DNA from: Microcoleaceae cyanobacterium UBA11344
GTDB lineage: Bacteria > Cyanobacteriota > Cyanobacteriia > Cyanobacteriales > Microcoleaceae
Assembly (NCBI GenBank): GCA_003483675.1
Contig: DMYK01000587.1
Coordinates: 1,449-11,554 of the forward strand
Reading direction: 5' to 3'
Length of the DNA: 10,106 bases
The stretch's first letter is position 1; each line of letters starts with the position of its first letter. Below are positions 5,766 through 10,106 of the stretch, piece by piece. The notes below the pieces were generated by a model. It did not search any database and was not told the DNA's origin. It was given only the letters and a program-made list of their open reading frames with translations. A program made the translations under genes and the position numbers.

Positions 5766-5790
5766 ACAAAAACGCTCGTTGTGCGAGCGT
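5761..5790 (-). terminator. Terminator-like hairpin facing the minus strand in the clpC leader
   Basis: ACGCTCG (5772-5778) and CGAGCGT (5784-5790) form 7-bp arms around TTGTG. On the minus strand the hairpin is followed at once by TTTTTGTTTTTGT, the pattern of a rho-independent terminator. On the plus strand no T-tract follows, so forward transcription into clpC should pass. No minus-strand gene lies upstream of it in this window, so it would stop antisense transcription coming out of clpC. Confidence 0.4.
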
Positions 5791-5830
5791 GACCTCAAAA
5801 CGGGCACATAGCAGGTGATGGGAATAAATC

Positions 5831-8308
5831 ATGTTTGAACGCTTCACAGAAAAAGCCATTAAAGTAATCATGTTGGCCCAGGAAGAAGCTCGCCGCCTGG
5901 GTCACAACTTCGTAGGGACTGAACAGATCCTCCTGGGTCTGATCGGAGAAGGAACCGGAGTTGCAGCCAAAGTCCTCAAATCAATGGGGGTCAACCTCAA
6001 AGATGCTCGGATTGAGGTCGAAAAAATCATCGGGCGCGGTTCCGGCTTCGTAGCAGTCGAAATTCCGTTCACCCCTCGCGCCAAGCGGGTTCTAGAACTG
6101 TCCCTCGAAGAAGCTCGCCAACTCGGACACAACTACATCGGTACCGAACACCTGCTGCTCGGCCTGATTCGCGAAGGTGAAGGAGTCGCGGCCAGAGTCT
6201 TAGAAAACCTGGGAGTAGACTTGTCGAAAGTCCGCACCCAAGTGATTCGGATGCTGGGAGAAACCGCAGAAGTCGCAGCCACTGGCGGCGGTGCTCGCAC
6301 CAAAACCCCAACCCTCGATGAGTTCGGATCTAACCTGACTCAAATGGCGGTGGATGGGAAGCTTGACCCAGTAGTCGGACGCCAAAAAGAAATCGAACGG
6401 GTCATCCAAATCCTCGGTCGCCGTACCAAGAATAATCCGGTGCTCATCGGTGAACCTGGAGTTGGCAAAACCGCGATCGCCGAAGGTCTGGCCCAACGCA
6501 TCGCTAACAACGACATCCCAGACATTCTCGAAGAAAAGCGCGTCGTCACCCTCGACATCGGCTTGCTCGTCGCCGGCACAAAATACCGGGGGGAATTTGA
6601 AGAACGCCTCAAAAAAATCATGGACGAAATCCGCACGGCGGGTAACGTGATTTTAGTCATTGACGAAGTGCACACTTTGATCGGTGCTGGTGCGGCGGAA
6701 GGGGCGATCGACGCAGCCAACATTCTCAAGCCAGCTTTGGCAAGAGGCGATCTCCAGTGTATCGGCGCTACCACCCTCGATGAGTATCGCAAGCACATCG
6801 AGCGCGACGCAGCCCTAGAACGGCGCTTCCAACCGGTGATGGTGGGAGAACCCACTGTTGACGAAACGATCGAAATTCTCTTCGGCCTGCGGGAACGCTA
6901 CGAACAGCACCACAAGCTGAAAATCTTGGATACGGCCCTGGAAGCCGCAGCTAAACTCTCGCACCGGTACATCTCCGATCGCTTCTTACCAGACAAAGCA
7001 ATTGACCTCGTAGACGAAGCAGGTTCGAGAGTCCGCTTGATCAATTCCCAACTTCCCCCCGCAGCCAAGGAACTTGACAAAGAACTACGCAAAGTCCTCA
7101 AAGATAAAGACGAAGCGGTGCGTTCTCAAGACTTTGACAAGGCCGGAGAATTGCGCGATCGCGAAATGACGCTCAAAGCCGAAATTCGCGCTATTTCCCA
7201 AGCCAAAAAAACCGACAAGGCCCGCACCGGGGAAACAGACCCCTCCCCAGTAGTCACCGAAGAAGACATCGCTCAAATCGTGGCAAGCTGGACTGGAGTC
7301 CCGGTGAACAAACTGACCGAATCTGAATCGGAAAAGCTGCTGCACATGGAAGATACCCTGCACCAGCGTTTGATCGGCCAAGAAGAAGCTGTCAAAGCCG
7401 TTTCCCGCGCCATCCGTCGCGCCCGCGTTGGTCTGAAAAACCCCAACAGGCCGATCGCCAGTTTCATCTTCTCCGGGCCCACCGGTGTCGGCAAAACCGA
7501 ACTTACCAAAGCCCTAGCCGGCTATTTCTTCGGTTCCGAAGAGGCGATGATTCGGCTGGATATGTCCGAATACATGGAACGGCACACCGTCTCGAAACTC
7601 ATCGGTTCTCCTCCGGGCTATGTCGGCTATAACGAAGGTGGCCAACTGACTGAAGCAGTGCGCCGCCGTCCTTACACTGTGGTGCTGTTCGACGAAATCG
7701 AAAAAGCTCACCCCGATGTCTTCAATATGCTCTTGCAAATATTGGAAGACGGCCGCTTAACCGATGCCAAAGGTCGCACCGTAGACTTCAAAAATACGCT
7801 GCTGATTATGACATCTAACATCGGTTCTAAGGTGATTGAAAAAGGCGGCGGCGGCCTCGGTTTCGAGTTCAGCGAAAACCAAGCCGATGCTACTTACAAC
7901 CGCATTCGCTCTTTGGTTAATGAGGAACTGAAAAACTATTTCCGCCCAGAATTCCTCAACCGACTAGATGAAATTATCGTCTTCCGTCAGTTGAATAAGG
8001 AAGAAGTCAAGGAAATTGCTGTCATCATGCTCAAGGAAGTTTTCGGCCGCTTGACGGAACAGGGAATCACTCTGGAAGTTACCGAAAAGTTCAAGGAACG
8101 ACTGGTAGAAGAGGGCTACAACCCCAGTTATGGAGCTAGACCTCTGCGCCGCGCTATCATGCGGTTGTTGGAAGACAGTTTGGCTGAGGAAATCCTTTCT
8201 GGCCGCATCAAGGATGGCGACATCGCTGTTGTGGATGTGGGCGAGGATGGAATTGTGAAGGTGCTGCAAGGTCAAAAGCGGGCATTGCTGCCTCAAGGTG
8301 CTGAGTAA
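5831..8308 (+). CDS. clpC: ATP-dependent Clp protease ATP-binding subunit ClpC (Hsp100/AAA+)
   Basis: A cytosolic AAA+ unfoldase that threads substrates into the ClpP/ClpR protease; essential in the cyanobacteria studied. The 825-residue length and all domains match the family. Two Clp-N repeats (about 5-70 and 80-145, note the paired [15 protein letters not shown] and [15 protein letters not shown]). D1 has Walker A GEPGVGKT (207-214), Walker B VIDE (276-279) and arginine pair R331/R332. The middle domain carries a UVR motif (about 420-455). D2 has Walker A GPTGVGKT (549-556), Walker B LFDE (619-622), the ClpP-binding loop LGF (676-678), the arginine R711 in FLNRLDE, and sensor 2 GARPLRR (768-774). 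The presence of the UVR and LGF motifs separates it from ClpB. The start ATG follows AGGTGAT (5813-5819) at 11 bases. It is transcribed alone, with a structured leader and its own terminator downstream. Confidence 0.97.
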   Translation: MFERFTEKAIKVIMLAQEEARRLGHNFVGTEQILLGLIGEGTGVAAKVLKSMGVNLKDARIEVEKIIGRGSGFVAVEIPFTPRAKRVLELSLEEARQLGHNYIGTEHLLLGLIREGEGVAARVLENLGVDLSKVRTQVIRMLGETAEVAATGGGARTKTPTLDEFGSNLTQMAVDGKLDPVVGRQKEIERVIQILGRRTKNNPVLIGEPGVGKTAIAEGLAQRIANNDIPDILEEKRVVTLDIGLLVAGTKYRGEFEERLKKIMDEIRTAGNVILVIDEVHTLIGAGAAEGAIDAANILKPALARGDLQCIGATTLDEYRKHIERDAALERRFQPVMVGEPTVDETIEILFGLRERYEQHHKLKILDTALEAAAKLSHRYISDRFLPDKAIDLVDEAGSRVRLINSQLPPAAKELDKELRKVLKDKDEAVRSQDFDKAGELRDREMTLKAEIRAISQAKKTDKARTGETDPSPVVTEEDIAQIVASWTGVPVNKLTESESEKLLHMEDTLHQRLIGQEEAVKAVSRAIRRARVGLKNPNRPIASFIFSGPTGVGKTELTKALAGYFFGSEEAMIRLDMSEYMERHTVSKLIGSPPGYVGYNEGGQLTEAVRRRPYTVVLFDEIEKAHPDVFNMLLQILEDGRLTDAKGRTVDFKNTLLIMTSNIGSKVIEKGGGGLGFEFSENQADATYNRIRSLVNEELKNYFRPEFLNRLDEIIVFRQLNKEEVKEIAVIMLKEVFGRLTEQGITLEVTEKFKERLVEEGYNPSYGARPLRRAIMRLLEDSLAEEILSGRIKDGDIAVVDVGEDGIVKVLQGQKRALLPQGAE

Positions 8309-8380
8309 GTGCGAAAGCGAGTAAAGTTGTGAAATAACAAATCTCGCCGTCGTAAATAACTCAAAATCATCACATAAAAC

Positions 8381-8411
8381 AGGTAGAGAATCTTAATTCT
8401 CTGCCTTTTTT
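8381..8411 (+). terminator. Rho-independent terminator of clpC
   Basis: AGGTAGAGAAT (8381-8391) pairs with ATTCTCTGCCT (8396-8406) around a 4-base loop, with one T-G wobble, and runs into six T residues (8406-8411). It lies 73 bases after the clpC stop and should end the transcript before lepB. Confidence 0.85.
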
Positions 8412-8424
8412 ATCGAATATAGAA

Positions 8425-8473
8425 GCAGGAAGAAGGAAGAAGTCCGATGGAAGTCGGAAGAAGATCGATGTAA
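8425..8473. repeat. Degenerate heptanucleotide array downstream of clpC
   Basis: Seven consecutive 7-base units can be read: GCAGGAA, GAAGGAA, GAAGTCC, GATGGAA, GTCGGAA, GAAGATC, GATGTAA. They share a G at the first position and mostly the GGAA ending. It is the same class of repeat as the exact GAAGGAA units at 9990-10010. Confidence 0.5.
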
Positions 8474-8671
8474 AAATGGAACAATAGCAATGGTTTTAGT
8501 AGTTTAATATCAATTCCGGTTGCATCGGAATGATTTAACCTTTCTAGAACGCAGAGAACGCAGAGGGAGCTCAGAGAGAGATGAATAATTATGATGCAGA
8601 GCGGATTTGATATAAAATGTCCTGACAGGCTGGGCGGTTGCTATAAAACAGTAAAATAATGGGAGGATTAA
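8474..8671. other. lepB upstream region
   Basis: No gene is seen. Contents: a weak hairpin ATTCCG/CGGAAT (8513-8518 and 8526-8531); a 9-base direct repeat AACGCAGAG (8548-8556 and 8557-8565) of a type I recall as dispersed in cyanobacteria; AT-rich sequence with a possible but poorly matched promoter (CTGACA at 8622, TATAAA at 8642, spacing too short to be convincing); and a strong ribosome site GGAGG (8662-8666). Confidence 0.45.
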
Positions 8672-9313
8672 ATGACATCTGAAAACAATAATTTGAGTAC
8701 AGAAGTCACAGAAAATAAGCCTGATACTTCTACTTCGCTCAGGGGAACCGGAGTCGAAGGGCTCAGCACAAGAACCTGGTGGCAGAAAGCGTGGAAGTCG
8801 CAGCGAGAAAATCTTCAGATAGTGATTATTGCTTTGGGTTTAGCAATACTGATTCGAGCATTTGTCGCCGAACCGCGCTTCATCCCCTCAGATTCTATGT
8901 TACCAACTTTGCATATAGGCGATCGGGTCGTAGTCGAAAAAGTTTTATACTACATCCATCCCCCCGCAATGGGCGACATCGTAGTATTTGCCCCCCCCGA
9001 ACAGTTGCAAGAACAAGGCTTTACTCAAGACCAAGCATTTATCAAGCGGATAATTGGCTTACCTGGTCAAACCGTCGCCGTTAAAAAAGGTCTAGTCTAC
9101 CTCAACGACAAACCCGTGGTCGAAAAATATATTGCCGAACCTCCTAAATATCAGTGGGGGCCTTATCGTGTCCCCGAAAATCAATACTTCGTGATGGGAG
9201 ACAACCGCAACAACAGCAATGACTCCAGCAGATGGGGATTTTTGCCCCAAAAGAACATCATCGGCCGCGCTGTAGTCCGGTTTTGGCCACTAGAACGCAT
9301 CGGGAAGGTTTGA
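8672..9313 (+). CDS. lepB: Signal peptidase I
   Basis: An inner-membrane serine protease that cleaves signal peptides from proteins exported by Sec or Tat; its active site faces the periplasm or thylakoid lumen. The 213-residue protein has a polar cytosolic N-terminus (1-45) and one transmembrane helix (about 48-66). The catalytic domain follows with box B PSDSMLPTL (nucleophile Ser75), the general base Lys125 in FIKRIIGLPG (box D region), and box E GDNRNNSNDSSRWG (176-189). One anchoring helix and this length are typical of cyanobacterial and plastid type I peptidases. The ATG is fixed by GGGAGG 5-6 bases upstream. It stands alone between repeat-rich spacers. Cyanobacteria often have two lepB copies; which one this is cannot be told. 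Confidence 0.95.
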   Translation: MTSENNNLSTEVTENKPDTSTSLRGTGVEGLSTRTWWQKAWKSQRENLQIVIIALGLAILIRAFVAEPRFIPSDSMLPTLHIGDRVVVEKVLYYIHPPAMGDIVVFAPPEQLQEQGFTQDQAFIKRIIGLPGQTVAVKKGLVYLNDKPVVEKYIAEPPKYQWGPYRVPENQYFVMGDNRNNSNDSSRWGFLPQKNIIGRAVVRFWPLERIGKV

Positions 9314-9316
9314 AGA

Positions 9317-9463
9317 AGTCAGTAGTCAGTAGTCAGTAGTCAGTAGTCAGTAGTCATTAGTCATTAGTTGGCAGTTGGCCGTTGGCCGTTGGCCGTTGGC
9401 CGTTGGCCGTGGTTAGTAGTCAACAGTCAGCAGTCAACAGTCAGCAGTCAACAGTCAACAGTC
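9317..9463. repeat. Heptanucleotide tandem array (STRR-like), 21 units in one phase
   Basis: Units in register: five AGTCAGT (9317-9351), two AGTCATT, two AGTTGGC, four CGTTGGC (9380-9407), CGTGGTT, AGTAGTC, then AACAGTC and AGCAGTC units to 9463. All 147 bases keep the 7-base phase while the unit sequence changes. Short tandemly repeated repetitive sequences with heptamer units are known from filamentous cyanobacteria. There is no spacer structure, so it is not CRISPR. Confidence 0.8.
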
Positions 9464-9479
9464 AGAATGCTATAAAGGC

Positions 9480-9521
9480 CCAATGACCAATGCCCAATGA
9501 CCAATGCCCCATGCCCCATGC
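9480..9521. repeat. Second heptanucleotide array
   Basis: Six units: CCAATGA, CCAATGC, CCAATGA, CCAATGC, CCCATGC, CCCATGC. It is separated from the first array by 16 bases and is out of phase with it. Confidence 0.75.
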
Positions 9522-9586
9522 ATTATCCTGTACGGACATTGCTACTAATTTTTACGCTTTGAAGGGTAGGGCATTCCTCCGCCAAC

Positions 9587-9595
9587 TGATAAAAT
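9587..9595 (+). promoter_or_regulatory. Possible extended -10 promoter for the DUF1825 gene
   Basis: TGA-TAAAAT (9587-9595) fits an extended -10 box 65 bases before the start codon. No good -35 is found at 16-18 bases upstream, so the call is tentative. Confidence 0.3.
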
Positions 9596-9660
9596 AGTCT
9601 CATAAGCAGCGGGACTGCCACGGATGAAAATTAGTTTACTATTAAAAAATTAGGAAAGCT

Positions 9661-9984
9661 ATGGGATTTTTTGATTCAGAAATTGTTCAACAAGAAGCCA
9701 AGCTGTTGTTTGAGGACTATCAATCCCTGGTCAAACTAGGCAGCAGTTACGGCAAATTCGATCGAGAAGGCAAGAAAATGTTCATCGCTCAGATGGAAGC
9801 AATGATGGATCGTTATCGTATTTTTATGAAGCGTTTCGAGCTGTCTGAGGACTTCATGGCTCAGATGACGGTAGAACAGTTAAAAACGCAGCTCAATCAA
9901 TTTGGGATCACGCCCCAGCAAATGTTTGATCAAATGAACTCAACGCTGGAGCGCATGAAATCTGAACTAGAAAAACAACCCTAG
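9661..9984 (+). CDS. DUF1825 family protein (conserved cyanobacterial, function unknown)
   Basis: A 107-residue, mostly helical, charged protein with no signal peptide or membrane helix. The N-terminus GFFDSEIVQQEAKLLFEDYQ and the later stretch FGITPQQMFDQMNSTLERMK are characteristic of the DUF1825 family, a small family found in nearly all cyanobacteria. Length is normal for the family and the ends look complete. The start is supported by AGGAAAG (9652-9658) just upstream of the ATG. The biochemical role is not established; the many Met and acidic/basic helices suggest a soluble protein that binds a partner, but this is only inference. It is followed within 6 bases of the stop by new heptamer repeats and has no clear terminator in the window. 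Confidence 0.88.
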   Translation: MGFFDSEIVQQEAKLLFEDYQSLVKLGSSYGKFDREGKKMFIAQMEAMMDRYRIFMKRFELSEDFMAQMTVEQLKTQLNQFGITPQQMFDQMNSTLERMKSELEKQP

Positions 9985-9989
9985 TTTCA

Positions 9990-10052
9990 GAAGGAAGAAG
10001 GAAGAAGGAAGAATTACGAATTACGAATTACGAATTACGAATTACGAATTAT
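9990..10052. repeat. Heptanucleotide array, two unit types in one phase
   Basis: Three GAAGGAA (9990-10010), five GAATTAC (10011-10045) and one GAATTAT (10046-10052): nine units, 63 bases, with no break in phase where the unit changes. Confidence 0.8.
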
Positions 10053-10054
10053 TC

Positions 10055-10106
10055 ACTCGTAATTAGGAATTCGGAATTCGGAATTCCCTACTCGTAATTA
10101 GGAATT
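10055..10106. repeat. Direct repeat with GGAATTC heptamers at the right edge
   Basis: ACTCGTAATTAGGAATT occurs at 10055-10071 and again at 10090-10106, exactly 35 bases (five heptads) apart. Between them GGAATTC is repeated three times (10066-10086). The array probably continues past the window. Confidence 0.7.

Noticed and set aside
5902..8296. Many minus- and plus-strand open frames of 60-171 codons within clpC
   Set aside because: Shadows of the strongly biased clpC coding sequence; none carries a known domain.
8622..8647. Promoter CTGACA / TATAAA before lepB
   Set aside because: The spacing is only 14 bases, too short for a sigma70 promoter.
9317..9521. Possible CRISPR array
   Set aside because: Units are 7 bases with no unique spacers and no cas genes; these are simple tandem heptamers.

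Overview
The window looks like a chromosomal segment of a filamentous, Oscillatoriales/Microcoleus-like cyanobacterium. The evidence is a ClpC chaperone of cyanobacterial/plastid type, a DUF1825 protein (a family essentially restricted to cyanobacteria), a NOX5-type NADPH oxidase of the sort known from cyanobacteria, four HIP1 octamers (GCGATCGC at 2478, 5482, 6473 and 7155) and many heptanucleotide tandem repeats in the intergenic regions. The genus is an inference.

Left third (1-3653, minus strand). Read 5'->3' on that strand: a truncated histidine-phosphatase domain running in the same frame, across one amber codon, into a two-helix membrane protein with two EF-hands; then an EamA/DMT-type ten-helix transporter; then a ferric-reductase/NADPH-oxidase with three N-terminal EF-hands, cut by the left edge. 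Two calcium-binding membrane proteins about 1.4 kb apart, one of them a NOX5-like oxidase, suggest but do not prove a Ca2+/redox theme. The first of the three genes looks rearranged and decayed.

Middle (3654-5800). A gene-poor stretch holds an eroded palindromic dispersed repeat. It is followed by a degenerate IS200/IS605-family element of the TnpB-only (IS1341-like) kind. Its tnpB has three frame changes, one in-frame stop, a ~26-nt insertion and loss of the usual RuvC glutamate, while the terminal hairpins are still recognisable. Between the element and clpC lie a 10-bp-arm hairpin, a 14-bp perfect palindrome, a good sigma70-type promoter and a ~160-nt segment with an extensive self-complementary fold. 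I read this as a structured ncRNA (6S-like in layout, unidentified) or a structured clpC leader.

Right part (5831-10106, plus strand). clpC (825 aa AAA+ unfoldase) ends in a clear rho-independent terminator. Then come lepB (signal peptidase I) and a DUF1825 gene, separated by intergenic regions full of heptanucleotide arrays whose unit sequence changes while the 7-nt phase is kept. The genes on this side are intact and housekeeping in type: protein quality control, secretion, and an unknown conserved cyanobacterial function.
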